A program made the translations under genes and the position numbers. Positions 1 to 9,972 of a stretch of DNA of 64,000 nucleotides are shown here, piece by piece (the stretch's first letter is position 1; every line of letters begins with the position of its first letter). This DNA comes from Exobasidium rhododendri (lineage: Eukaryota > Basidiomycota > Exobasidiomycetes > Exobasidiales > Exobasidiaceae), in assembly GCA_026210745.1 (NCBI GenBank), contig CP110630.1, positions 3,100,001-3,164,000 on the forward strand, read 5' to 3'. Under the pieces are notes generated by a model. That model made no database searches. It saw only the letters and a list, made by a program, of their open reading frames with translations, and was not told the DNA's origin.

Positions 1-381
1 TGGTCTGCCCTTTCATGTTTATGTGCGCCAGCTCAATCGCGATATTGATGCTCGTCTGCTCTGCTCCTGTCTTCTCTTCCCTTCACCAGGAAATCGAGAT
101 GACAGGAAGTTTTCGGTACGTCAATTGCTACCCTATTGCGATTGATCTCGTAGCCTCAAAGAAAATTGACGTGACGAAGATTGTGACACATAGGGTGAGT
201 GGTGTGGCAGAAGAGAACTCACCCCTGTACAGAGATGACGCTCATTCGTATACATCTTGCTCCTGACTCGCAGTATCCCTTCAAAGACGCCATGAAAGCA
301 TTTGACGCCACGTTGAAAGGAAAGGGTGAGGATGGCAGGAGCACGATCAAAGTTCAGATATGTCAAGGAGAGGCAAAGTAA
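1..381 (+). CDS. NAD-dependent polyol (xylitol/sorbitol-type) dehydrogenase, 3' end only
   Basis: The gene runs in from before the window. Two exons are clear: 90-194 and 274-381, ending at TAA 379-381, with a GTGAGT...CAG intron between them; both exons are whole codons. They encode a C-terminus with EIEMTGSFRY, a lysine-rich KKIDVTKIVTHR stretch and YPFKDAMKAFD. This is the usual end of zinc-dependent medium-chain sorbitol/xylitol dehydrogenases, where HRFPF..A..AF is common. Bases 3-22 may be the end of an earlier exon, since PFMFM is also typical of the family, but I could not find a phase-consistent donor there, so that join is unresolved. The Zn-binding and Rossmann parts lie outside the window, so substrate (xylitol, sorbitol or arabinitol) cannot be told. 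It converges on BEM1. Confidence 0.75.
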
Positions 382-954
382 TTTGCATATGTTCCGATTC
401 ATCAGTAACTGCGATAGAGTGATTCACATTGAGAACATCTGAACAACCATGGGATAGCATCGTAAATGGGAAAACAAGAGGTAAGAAAGAAAGCGAAATC
501 AGAGGGACAAAAGCGTAGAAAAAGTATTCCGAGTGGGAAAAGAAGATGAGAGAGGAAGGAAGTTGTGCGAAGGAAAAAAGCAAGAGCAGGACTCCACAAT
601 TGAGGTAAGGGACCGCTAAGAAGAAAACAGACGGCTGGTAGTGTGAGGAGGGCTAGTAATAGAATGAAACCCGAGGAAGGGGAGAAGGGAGACGACGACG
701 AGGGGAGAGAAGAAAGATTACTAGGAAGGTGACTTACAAAGACAAGGCTTGAGGCTCTCGGTGCCGTTGGTGACGCGCAGACACGACACGGAAGAGTACG
801 TGAGAATAGTGTAGTAGAAGAAGGAACATGCTAGATGTGGTGTACGGTGTTGCAGGTCGGATGCCGAGCCCGTTCCAACGCAACGTCGTTGGAAGAAGCC
901 ACTATAGTGTTGATACAGTTGACGTGGAGAACAGAAGTGCGAGAAGCCCTTGCT
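382..954. other. Convergent intergenic region, purine-rich on the + strand
   Basis: This lies between the 3' ends of the polyol dehydrogenase and BEM1 and presumably holds both 3' untranslated regions. From about 470 to 760 the + strand is strongly A/G-rich. On the minus strand a good splice donor (GTAAGT, near 736-741) follows a short open stretch, so a spliced 3' leader or small non-coding RNA is possible, but I could not build a coding gene. Confidence 0.4.
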
Positions 955-3129
955 TCATCTTGTGTCGGCAAAGAGCTGGAATTTGTCGGCCGTTGAAAGG
1001 TATTCGCGCAGGTCGTCGTCATCACTCATTCTCATCATGACATTGGCGCCTGATTCGGGGTCTTTGTAGCGTAGGATTGAAATTTCTGATCCTAGTCTTT
1101 CTTTCACCTTGTCCATTAAAGAGGCGAAAGTGACACTGGGAGGCACTCGAATAGCGACAAGATCATCGGTTGCTCTGTTGAAGATTTTAATCTTGATAAA
1201 GGCTGGTGCTCCTGCGCTTCCTGCGCCTCCTACTCCTGACATGGAGCCAGCACCACCACTGCTCGGACTTGGTCCTGTAGTATGTGGTGACTGAGCTCTA
1301 GCTCCCATCGAAGCGGAACTCCTCGAGTCCCTCACTCCAGTCGCGTTACTCGTCGACTTGGAGATAGAGGCTTGTGATCGGAGCAGATTACTGTCTGATC
1401 TACTGTGTTGTCCATTGTTGCCTTCTGCAACCTGGAGGTTTCCCAAACTCGAGCTTAGCTCTCCCACACTCTTTCTACTGTCGTCTTTTTCACTCTGCGA
1501 CCCAACAGGAGCCTCTTCTGAATACTTGCTCGTTCCGTTGCTGTAGCCGTTCAGCCCCGTTTGCGTTCCCGAGAGAAGAGGAGCGGCGGTCCCTGCTGCT
1601 GCTGCTGCTGTCGTCGATACTGACGACGGTGCGGGTGCTGGCCGGCTGACGATCGGCTGAACAGTGCAATGATCGCCTGGCCTCGGTTCGAAGAACAGTC
1701 GAACCAATTCAGATGTCATGATGTACTCGGGCAAGGCACACAACTCGTTGATGTACGTATCGAGATCATTCCGTCTTTGCGAGGTAATCAGGTCATCCAC
1801 TTGATCCAATGGTCCAGGCATCAGAGGCAGAATGCGCGTATTCTGCACACCACCCTGTGTCTCTCTTCCTGCTTCTCTCGGGAAATGATCGAGTAGAGCG
1901 ATTTGGAACTCGTAGAAGTCTTCATAAAGTCGATAGAGGATCAAGTCCCTTTCCTCTCCGATAGGTGCGATTGGTGCTTGAATAGGCGCACTGGGAACGT
2001 GGCTTGAGATGTGTGAAGCCTGAATACGAAACCAGTAATCACCCTGTTCGAAGTGAAACGAATCGACCTGAGCAGATGTGATCAAGCCAGTCGGGAGGGG
2101 CTCTCCCGGTGGCATACCCAGTGGAAGCTCCGAAGGCACCAATGCGGAAGACATCGACTCCAATGCCGAGGACGATGACGAGGAAGGGTATAAATCCTTA
2201 CTGGGTACCATGGGAAGATTGACCGAAGAGGAGCTGCCAGCCCCCGAATTGTAGTATTGCTGTGCTGCTGAAGAAGATGGCGGAGGCATATTGGACCCTT
2301 GACTGCTCTGACTGGAACCAAGGCCGACACTGCCACCGCCGCCTCCTCCACCGCTCCTGTTCTCAAATTCAAATCTACCCAGTGGAATCGTGTTCTTTTT
2401 GTAATCGGCCGTCATTTTCTTCCATTCTTCCACCTTTGGGATGATACCTTTACTGATCAATTCATCCACATTCTCCACCTTTTGACCATTCGTGACATCC
2501 TTTAATTCGACAAACGTTACTGGGATCAATCCGGGGCCACCCAATCTTCCGATCGGTTTCGCAACGAACCATTCAAAATTCGATTGAGCAATCACAATAA
2601 TCGGTTCCCCTGCACTCGCTTCCAGTTCATCCGCTCTTTCAGCAACGAAATCAAACTTGACAACAGCGTAGAAACCTCCTCCAGTCTTGGCAACTACAGA
2701 TGATCCTGCCGCTGTTCCCGTCACTGGCGCAGCAGAATTGTCGAAAGTCGACGACACATTTGTCCCTGCAGGACCAGGTACCCCACCACCAAGAGGAGGG
2801 CCTGATCGTCCACTTTTACTCAGAATGTCAAAGTAAGTAGCTGGGACGAGACCTCTGGCATTGGTGAGTGGATTGGTCGCCTCCAGCCAGTCCGGGTTAT
2901 TTGTTTCGTCACTCAAAACATGAAAGAAATCGCCCTTGCTAAAACTGAGCTCTTGGGGTGCTCTTGACTTGTAGTCTCGTGTAGCTCGAATGACTTTCTT
3001 CGGAGGCTGAATAGATACCGCATTCTTGACACCCATGAACAAGGCTGGCGCTGCCGCATTTGGTCTGCTTTGTCCGTTGGAATGTCGATCTTTGTTGAGC
3101 GATCTTCTGAAATCTTTCAGGCCCTTCAT
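955..3129 (-). CDS. BEM1: Bem1/Scd2-type polarity scaffold (SH3-SH3-PX-PB1)
   Basis: Intronless 724-residue protein. The order of domains is diagnostic: a first SH3 at about residues 46-105 (RATRDYKSRAPQELSFSKGD), a second SH3 at about 150-213 (YAVVKFDFVAERADELEAS), a PX lipid-binding domain at about 350-475 (YWFRIQASH, LYRLYEDFYEFQ), and a C-terminal PB1 at about 643-724 (FIKIKIFNRATDDLVAIRV). In yeasts Bem1/Scd2 tethers the Cdc42 GEF (via PB1), PAK kinase (via the second SH3) and Cdc42-GTP at the site of polar growth; that role is family knowledge. Long Ser/Gly/Gln-rich linkers separate the domains. The start at 3129 is the first ATG upstream of SH3-1 in frame. A 127-codon upstream frame ends at 3126, overlapping this start codon. 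Confidence 0.93.
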   Translation of the reverse strand: MKGLKDFRRSLNKDRHSNGQSRPNAAAPALFMGVKNAVSIQPPKKVIRATRDYKSRAPQELSFSKGDFFHVLSDETNNPDWLEATNPLTNARGLVPATYFDILSKSGRSGPPLGGGVPGPAGTNVSSTFDNSAAPVTGTAAGSSVVAKTGGGFYAVVKFDFVAERADELEASAGEPIIVIAQSNFEWFVAKPIGRLGGPGLIPVTFVELKDVTNGQKVENVDELISKGIIPKVEEWKKMTADYKKNTIPLGRFEFENRSGGGGGGGSVGLGSSQSSQGSNMPPPSSSAAQQYYNSGAGSSSSVNLPMVPSKDLYPSSSSSSALESMSSALVPSELPLGMPPGEPLPTGLITSAQVDSFHFEQGDYWFRIQASHISSHVPSAPIQAPIAPIGEERDLILYRLYEDFYEFQIALLDHFPREAGRETQGGVQNTRILPLMPGPLDQVDDLITSQRRNDLDTYINELCALPEYIMTSELVRLFFEPRPGDHCTVQPIVSRPAPAPSSVSTTAAAAAGTAAPLLSGTQTGLNGYSNGTSKYSEEAPVGSQSEKDDSRKSVGELSSSLGNLQVAEGNNGQHSRSDSNLLRSQASISKSTSNATGVRDSRSSASMGARAQSPHTTGPSPSSGGAGSMSGVGGAGSAGAPAFIKIKIFNRATDDLVAIRVPPSVTFASLMDKVKERLGSEISILRYKDPESGANVMMRMSDDDDLREYLSTADKFQLFADTR

Positions 3130-5100
3130 GTTGAGGTTTTACTTCGAGTGCAGCAGTCGCAAGTTGGTAGAAGAATCTTGTTACCTATCGAGGTACGAAG
3201 AAAACAATTCGGAGAGCTCGATGGGTCCTGCCTGATTGTGTGGGAGTCCTGCAAAGACGTGTAGATACTCAAAGTGTTTGATCTAGGATCTGGCGAACAA
3301 TGGAACCAGAATGTATCGAGGGCGATAAAGTGTGCAACGTCGATTTTTAAAGATGCTGCCGGAGAAGATGAATTTCCAAGACTTTTGGTCTGTGCCGGAT
3401 AGATCAGCGATGAGGATCGTCTATTATCTCTGGACCGTTGACCACTTGCAGATGTTGTTCGCGCTACTCTTTCCCACCTTGTCTTTTTCTCGACGTTCCA
3501 GGAGGCCACACACAGTCTCGGGCGCCACTTCGCTAGCCTGAATAGTCGTGTCGAATCTGTAAGACTCTTGTAGAGGATGTATGAGTCGACGAAAGCAAGT
3601 CTATGCCTTTTGCTGACGATCGTGCACTCCTCCTCGCCTTATCCTGCGGTTTGCAAGTACCGGAAAAGAGAGACAGAGAGAAGCGCCCTCCTTTTTTTTT
3701 AAGATTCAGACCTCGCGATCCAAAGCAATAGAAGATTTTTCGCGTTCCCTCTTCTGTTATCGTACTGGCTACTGCTACCCCGTGTTGTCTCGTCGTTTCC
3801 TCCTTCTACGTTTTCGTCCGTCTGTGCCTGGAAGCAAAAAGTAGCGCAATGACAGGAAGGTGCGAAAGTGTGTAGAATCTACCACGGCGACGCCAATGTT
3901 CGTCGTCGGAAGAAACGCTATGCCGGCTCAAAGCTGCGATTGTTTTGATGGCGGGTGTAGATGGTCTAAAAAAGAATCGTCGTGAAGGGTTAGGACAATA
4001 TGCACGCCAAACTTTTTTTTTTCTTTCCTTTCAAATCATTTCTAGCTCACAAAAGAATAATGTTGTAATACAAACTTCAATCTCCCCCTCACCTCCTTAG
4101 ATCTAGAGGAATTAATCGGTGCATATAGATATCAATTGCGTCAAGAAAGCTATCCTTTTCTTTTCCACTTGGAACATCCTCCCCCCCACCCCCGAGACGC
4201 GCCCTTCGAATTACCCAATGCACACAGCGCAGGAATAGTACGGTACTGTAGCTCCATTTAAGGGATTATAAAAGAAAGTCCAAGTAGAAAAGGACATGTC
4301 ACGATAATGGTTGCAGATGATGCAGCCCAAGCAATGAAGTCCTTGACGCAGAAAAGGTACCAGCGCGCCGCTCTTCGCAAAAGAAAATAACGGCAGCTCT
4401 GCCGTGTTTATTTGATTAATTAATTTCAATGGCAAAGGCAGTTGCGGTGAATAATAGAGAACGTGAAGCGCTAAGAAAGTCACGCTGTTGTGTGACATTT
4501 CATTACCCATGATCCGGACGTCGAAGTGTAACAGAGAACTTTTGCCTTGTTCGTTCTGGACACTAGCTTCGTCTTTCTCGCTCGTGATGGCGCGCTCGGA
4601 AGCGGCACTGCTCACAAGAGTTTTCGACAAGAGACTCGACCTTTGACGGCCATGGAGAGAAAGACTTTCAGATGGTCTAAGCCTGCGAGATAGACAAACT
4701 CCTTCGCTTTTCCACAGCTGCGAGAGGAAAGAGGAACGAGGAACACACTGGCCACAGCACCAAATCTTGGCTTCCAATGCGCCAGGTGGCATCGATTACC
4801 AATAATTTTGAGACCAAGGCTCAAATGTACACAGTCCAGAGAGAATGAAAGAGGGCTGAGATCTCATGGCCTTGACGGACGCTGCACAGCAGCAAACGAA
4901 GACAGCATGAGACGGGAAGAGGGAGGAGGAAAGAAGGTGAAGGAAGGAGAGGGGGGATAGGTATAGGGAATTGTAGTGAGAAGGATTCTTCCAAAGAAGC
5001 AGAAAAAAAGTACCTGCTTTCGGCTGATGGGAGCATCAGAGACCAGCTTGAGTTCCGCATCAGGTTTCCCTCTTTTAGCCACCTTTCTCTATATAGTCAT
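3130..5100. other. Long intergenic region, BEM1 upstream and GH128 downstream
   Basis: About 2 kb without a gene I can support. It should contain the BEM1 promoter and leader (3130 to about 3900, with a T-rich tract at 3690-3700) and the 3' end of the GH128 gene. Minus-strand frames at 4211-4792 and 4864-5082 have no recognisable domain. The frame beginning at 5082 starts with 23 plausible residues followed by a GTAC donor-like site but gives no sensible continuation, and sits only 19 nt past the GH128 stop. A near-palindrome, agtacggtactgtag, lies at 4237-4251. Confidence 0.4.
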
Positions 5101-6237
5101 CTAGATCGAGGCAAATGAAGTGAAGAGCGAGGTTGGGTTGCTTCCTTGACTAAGTCGGTTGACATCAGAAACTCCTTGAAGATTTTGCATAACACCAAAC
5201 GGAGCATAGGCCTTGACGTAATCTTGATCCTTCACCCAGGCCATCATTTCAGTCAAGAATGTCTTAGCAGCGGCAGCAGTGCATTGAGCTCCACCGTTAA
5301 AGTTTTGACAGGCTGCTTCGGTAATCCAAATGTCCTTGCCAGTAACCTCGTGGTAATTCGCTACGTAGGTCTTGAAGTTTTCGACGTCGACATCATAGTA
5401 GTGAACGGCAACGGCATCTAGTCTTTCAAAGACGTCGCTGCACGAGCTCATGAATTCCTTGTACCAGGTGGTGAGACCAGTTGGATCAGAAGTAGTCGAA
5501 GGTCCAATAATGTACCAGTCGTCATCGGCCAATGGCATGATGTATTGCTTCATCAAAGTGCAAGCGTGTGCGGGCGTCATGTCTGATTGGCCGACTTGAT
5601 TTACTTCATTCATTCCCATGACACACTTGTACTTGTTGTACGTTCCAGTAGGGTCCTGAGTGACCTTGGTGTTGAATTCGTCTGCATTGGCACCTGAACC
5701 GGTATCACCCCAGAGCATGGGGCAGAAGACCTTGTCGGTAGGGGCAGTGCTCCAGCCAGGAGTAGCTCCCCAGGAGTAGTACCAATCAACGTTGTCGACC
5801 AGGAAATTAGAAATGTCCATACTGTTAGAATTGGGCCAAGCGAGACCTTGCTTGCCTGAGAGGGTCAAATTCTTTCCGGAGCCAGAATACGTCGCATTAG
5901 AAGATGTAGACGACGTTGTAGACGACGAAGATGTATCCGTGGACGAGGTGCTGTCGTAATCGGTTGAATCACCGCTGTCGGACGACGTCGACGATGAAGA
6001 AGTAGAAGAAGACTTGGCAGACTTGTTGTCGCCGTTGTTATATGTCTTTTTACTTCCTTTCTTGGATGTAGATGAAGACTTTCCCTTCTTAGAAGAAGAT
6101 GAACATTTTCGTTTTTGATTGTGAGGTGTGTTGCGTCGTAGTGCGGGAGCGTGTACTTGTCCGTATTCGGAAGCTGCAGCCAGTGCAGAGCTTGCCAAAA
6201 AAGCAGTAGCAAAGAGGGTGAATGCGAAAGATTTCAT
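5101..6237 (-). CDS. Secreted Asl1/GH128-family glycoside hydrolase (putative endo-beta-1,3-glucanase)
   Basis: Intronless 378-residue protein. It begins with a signal peptide (MKSFAFTLFATAFLASSALA). A Lys/Ser/Thr-rich low-complexity stretch follows (about residues 40-120), then a glycosyl-hydrolase catalytic core of about 240 residues. In the core WYYSWG, FCPMLWG, GMNEVNQ (about residue 210, likely acid/base Glu) and WITEAAC (about 306, likely nucleophile Glu) match the Asl1-like TIM barrel now grouped as GH128, whose characterised members cut beta-1,3-glucan. The Ser/Thr-rich part is likely O-glycosylated and may hold the enzyme in the cell wall; that is inference. The Lys-rich SSSSKKGKSSSTSKKG segment is less usual. 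Probably acts in wall remodelling; a role on external glucan is the alternative. Confidence 0.87.
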   Translation of the reverse strand: MKSFAFTLFATAFLASSALAAASEYGQVHAPALRRNTPHNQKRKCSSSSKKGKSSSTSKKGSKKTYNNGDNKSAKSSSTSSSSTSSDSGDSTDYDSTSSTDTSSSSTTSSTSSNATYSGSGKNLTLSGKQGLAWPNSNSMDISNFLVDNVDWYYSWGATPGWSTAPTDKVFCPMLWGDTGSGANADEFNTKVTQDPTGTYNKYKCVMGMNEVNQVGQSDMTPAHACTLMKQYIMPLADDDWYIIGPSTTSDPTGLTTWYKEFMSSCSDVFERLDAVAVHYYDVDVENFKTYVANYHEVTGKDIWITEAACQNFNGGAQCTAAAAKTFLTEMMAWVKDQDYVKAYAPFGVMQNLQGVSDVNRLSQGSNPTSLFTSFASI

Positions 6238-7653
6238 GATGAGAGAAGTGTTGTGGGGGTGCAGAATTCCTTCGGTATGCTGGGAGATGGAGAATGGAAG
6301 GGAAAGATGTGTGCAGAAAAGGGGGGTTGCGATTACTTGTTGCTTACAAAACTGACAAGTAGAAGGCTAATGAAGGTCGACTCGTGTGGACGTGAACCGT
6401 GTGTAGATTGTGTGTGGTTGACAAGAACGTCGCGATGGAAGATGTTACGAGATGAATGCAGGCGATGTGCGGGAAAAGGGGAAGAGGATTGGAGAGAAAG
6501 GATGAGAAAAGAAGGGGAAAGTGGGAGGATGAGATGATGGGTGCAGCAGTAGTTATGATTTGCAGGAGAAAAAAAAAGGGGGACAAGAGGCAGCGGACAG
6601 GATTGCTTGGTGTGAGATTACAGTACTCGTTCGGCTCACACGGCAGATGCAAACGCACACGCCAACGTCGGAAAGCAAGCAACCCCCTTAAAGTCGCCCG
6701 TTCCCTTTGTTCTAGTGCCTTGATCTTTCGTTTCCCTGCGCGACCAGTCCCCAAATTCGATCTGCGTAGAGTAAGTTGTACTTGCACTTAATACAAATGG
6801 ACTCCGAAGGAGTGAAGACGCGTAATTCCTTTGTTGTATCTCAATGAATACATTGTTGCAAGAGCTTTGTTCCCCTGGAAGAAAGAAACACACCGTTTGT
6901 AAGAAGAGAGGAGAGAACATTGCTGAAGAAATTGCAAACAAATAGCAGCGCACACGGGAGCGCACTGCATAGCGTACAACGTACTTGTATCCTTGTTAAT
7001 TAGGGGACCAAATCTTGATGCAACAATCTAATTCTGGGATCACCTATATTTAGACAATCGTCCGCAAGATGGAAGGATAGCAGCATCATCGCAAAGAATG
7101 GATACACTTCGATGTGTGCTGGTATGGAAGAGATGATGCTCTAGTGTACATGGAAAGGAAAGCACGCAGGAAAGAAGAGGTAGGAAAGAAGACGGTCTGC
7201 TGCTCTTGCTTGCGGTCGAAGTTCTTTAAGGTGGTCTCTCGCATTGCCGTATGCGGTTCGTTTCGATCGATCGTTCTGCATCGTGACGACTCTTGTGTCA
7301 TGCAATGCACTGGAAGAGTCAAGGTCGAGGCGCAAGCGTAAGCCAGTGACTGCTCTCGAAAAGAGGCGCAAATGGCTTGGCGATATTGCCCACTACGACA
7401 CGATCCGACCGGCTCATGATAGAGAACAGGCCTCTACAGCATTGGGCCCCTCTAAGGAGCTCATGAGAGAGACAATAAAGTGAAGATTGCTGGCGGCCTG
7501 TAATAGTGAGACAATGGAGACAGCGATGTGTATTTCTCGAAGGCAAAGGATCCTTCTTGTTCTATTTGTACCTCTCTTTGGAGAAGTAAAGAATGTCTCG
7601 TCGGCCTGGCCCAGTATGTTCCTGATCTTCAACGCCAACTATCGAGCATAGCC
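6238..7653. other. Intergenic region upstream of the GH128 gene
   Basis: About 1.4 kb with the GH128 promoter on the right of its start and the 3' side of the coiled-coil gene at the far end. Frames here are short, have no conserved motif and overlap on both strands. Bases about 7340-7640 could hold a last exon of the neighbouring coiled-coil gene (see that entry). Confidence 0.4.
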
Positions 7654-9093
7654 TTACCGACGTCTGACCACACTCTTTCTGATAAGCTCTGCAGTTCGGA
7701 GACGATCAGCATGCTCCTTTTTGATCTCACGTTCTAATCTCGATATTCTGGATAGCATCATGGCTTCATTTGCATCTTTACGGCTAATCTCCCTCTGCAA
7801 CTCCAGCAATCGAGTGACTTCTTGATGTAGATCAGCTTTCAAGTCCTCGTTCCTTACTTTGAAAGTGCTCACTTCGCTTCTCGATCGCTCTAGCATGTCC
7901 AATAAGCTATCGCGCTCAAGGTTGTGTCGTCTCTGTAGCGCCATCATGGAAGCTGGCGGCGAAAGCTCGCCTTGCATTTTGTGCTTTGATTGAGATGCAT
8001 AGTAAGCACCATCTTTGTCGACGATTTCCATTAGAGACCCAACTCTTGTAGGCATTTGAGAGGTAGGAGCGATGTCGACATACTCCTCATTGCTAAATCC
8101 ATTCCCTTTGAAAGAACGATGAACAGGACTGGAGGCTTGGTAGTATTGGCTGACCTTAGTGCTGTTGCTTCCCACACTCGGACGTCGTGGTGGTGACTCA
8201 GAGATCGCTCGACGTGATCCCATAGAGATATTACTACTTCTTCCCCTCAACCGTGGCTCGTCTGTCTCTCGAGGCAACTGTAGTTGTGAAGATCTACTTG
8301 ATGCGATTGCACGAGCCAATGTGTCGCTTTCTCGCAGTAATTGTTGACGAGCCGCTCTGGAGGACGAAGTGGAGCCAGTAGAAGAGGGTACATGGGCAGC
8401 ACTTTGCGTACGACTTCGATCCTGCTGCCTCGGTACCTTTCTATTTGGCGACGTGAGATAATGGAGATTTCCTTGTCCTTGCTGACTTACTGATGACACT
8501 TGAGCGTGAGTGCTTCTTTTCGCCCTCGACTTGACATTTGGCATGGGAGAATTGGCGTCAATGCCAGCCGCTGTATCCACAAGGTCGATCATTCTCGCAT
8601 ATGCCTCTTCGACGTCTTGCATTGATTCCTGTCGTACTCGTGCAGCTCGGAGCGGCGTTGATTCATCCTGAGGTAGCAGTGACATCTGCTGAAGTTGTGG
8701 TTCTAGCGACCTGGAATGAGCAAGGTCAGAAACCGATTCATCTTCATTTGGAATTTGAGGTAGATTCGAAGAGCTTATAGCTCGACGAACCTGCTTTATG
8801 GCATCAGCAATGGCCACTTCCTGGTCTGGCGGTAGGGTGATGCGTCCTTCTGCAGGCACAGAAAGCATTTCAAAGTCGTTCAGTTCAGCTTCCGTGACCA
8901 CCTTTGTGCTCATCATAGATGTATGTCTAGGTGCCAAAATTTTACTTCTTAGGCTCAAGGGATTAAGACTGCCCTCGAGACTGTGATCTTGCAGAGCTGC
9001 TTCGACGGCTGCTAGATTGTGCTCGATCTCTGACACACTCATGTTCCCAACAGCTCTTCTCATCGGTGGAGTGATGTTTCCATGTCGCTGCAT
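7654..9093 (-). CDS. Uncharacterised Ser/Arg-rich protein with C-terminal coiled coil
   Basis: 479 residues as an unspliced frame. I do not recognise the family. The first 380 residues are Ser/Arg/Gln-rich and probably disordered, with many RS/SR sites that could be phosphorylated. The last 90 (from about residue 387) form a heptad-like coiled coil: RDSLLDMLERSRSEV, DLHQEVTRLLELQREI, RISRLEREIKKEHADRL. The start at 9093 is supported by an in-frame TGA 24 nt upstream. The stop codon TAA is itself inside a good donor (CG|GTAAGG), and a phase-matching acceptor 82 nt on would add about 38 residues, so the true C-terminus is uncertain. Function unknown; a cytoskeletal or cell-cycle adaptor would fit the composition but is a guess. 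Confidence 0.65.
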   Translation of the reverse strand: MQRHGNITPPMRRAVGNMSVSEIEHNLAAVEAALQDHSLEGSLNPLSLRSKILAPRHTSMMSTKVVTEAELNDFEMLSVPAEGRITLPPDQEVAIADAIKQVRRAISSSNLPQIPNEDESVSDLAHSRSLEPQLQQMSLLPQDESTPLRAARVRQESMQDVEEAYARMIDLVDTAAGIDANSPMPNVKSRAKRSTHAQVSSVSQQGQGNLHYLTSPNRKVPRQQDRSRTQSAAHVPSSTGSTSSSRAARQQLLRESDTLARAIASSRSSQLQLPRETDEPRLRGRSSNISMGSRRAISESPPRRPSVGSNSTKVSQYYQASSPVHRSFKGNGFSNEEYVDIAPTSQMPTRVGSLMEIVDKDGAYYASQSKHKMQGELSPPASMMALQRRHNLERDSLLDMLERSRSEVSTFKVRNEDLKADLHQEVTRLLELQREISRKDANEAMMLSRISRLEREIKKEHADRLRTAELIRKSVVRRR

Positions 9094-9972
9094 TGTACTT
9101 GCCAGGTTGTACTTTCATCGATGTGGGAAGTTGGCTCCTCAAATCTTCCTCCCTTTGTCTTCGACTGTGGGTCGTATGATGCTGGGCACTGCGTGGGTTG
9201 CAGACGGCGCTTGGGCGAGTCTGTCGGGTGTTGTGCAGGACACTCTCTGCGGGACACTTTCTACAGGAGATTGGGAGGAAGAAGATGCCACTGTTGCCGG
9301 ATCACGTTGTTGGGCTTGGAGTGCGACTCGCACTGAATATATTTTCGACTTCACGTCAAGAAAGAAGAACCAGACGCCCAATCGAAGAAGTGAATTACCG
9401 CATACTACGCTTCAAGCCCTGATCAGTACACGACAGGATGTATCGTCATGAAGTTTTATCAAGGGAAGTGAACAGACTGCTCTTGATGCCCTCGTGCGGG
9501 CAGCAGCATACTGCAGGATGAGGAGGATGTGAGGGTCTAGCCTCGCATGGGAACAGAATGAGAGGCACGAAATGACTTTGCACGTCGGTGTACACGCTCT
9601 ATCATTCCCCCCTCCACTCCCCCACTCCCTTCGGTCTTGCGGAAGTCAATTCGTGCTCACACAATCTTACAAGTTGCAGGCGATCGAGAAAATCCAAAAG
9701 GGCTGAGCTGGGATACTGAAGGGAGCTCGATGCTGGACTATCTTGCTCGCAAGATTACTTACGCTCTCTCCAAAGGTCCTGCGTGCTCCTACGCCCGCTT
9801 CCCGTCTCTCCTTTCCCTTGAACCTCACAAACTTCCCCTTCAGTGTGATAAGTAGTGGTGTGATTGAAACATGTGGTAAGTCGTACAACAGAAGCATGCT
9901 ATGTATAGGTCTGTAGTCCACCTCGTCTTGGCTCTCTTTTGCTTTTGTGATTATTAGTTTGCATCTATCTTC
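9094..9972. other. Intergenic region between coiled-coil gene and TIM17
   Basis: About 0.9 kb. It should hold the promoter of the coiled-coil gene and the TIM17 3' end. Several minus-strand frames of 65-84 codons exist (9060-9381, 9667-9921), one with a GTAAGT donor near 9760, but no assembly gave a recognisable protein. Confidence 0.35.

Noticed and set aside
4211-4792. 193-codon minus-strand frame between BEM1 and GH128
   Set aside because: No domain, Cys/Ser/Leu-rich composition typical of chance frames, and no supported splice partners.
4864-5082. Minus-strand frame starting MAKRGKPDAELKLV with a GTAC donor-like site
   Set aside because: It begins 19 nt after the GH128 stop and the possible continuations end after a few codons; best seen as 3' untranslated sequence.
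9667-9921. 84-codon minus-strand frame after TIM17
   Set aside because: Contains a plausible donor, but no acceptor gives a recognisable protein; probably TIM17 3' sequence.
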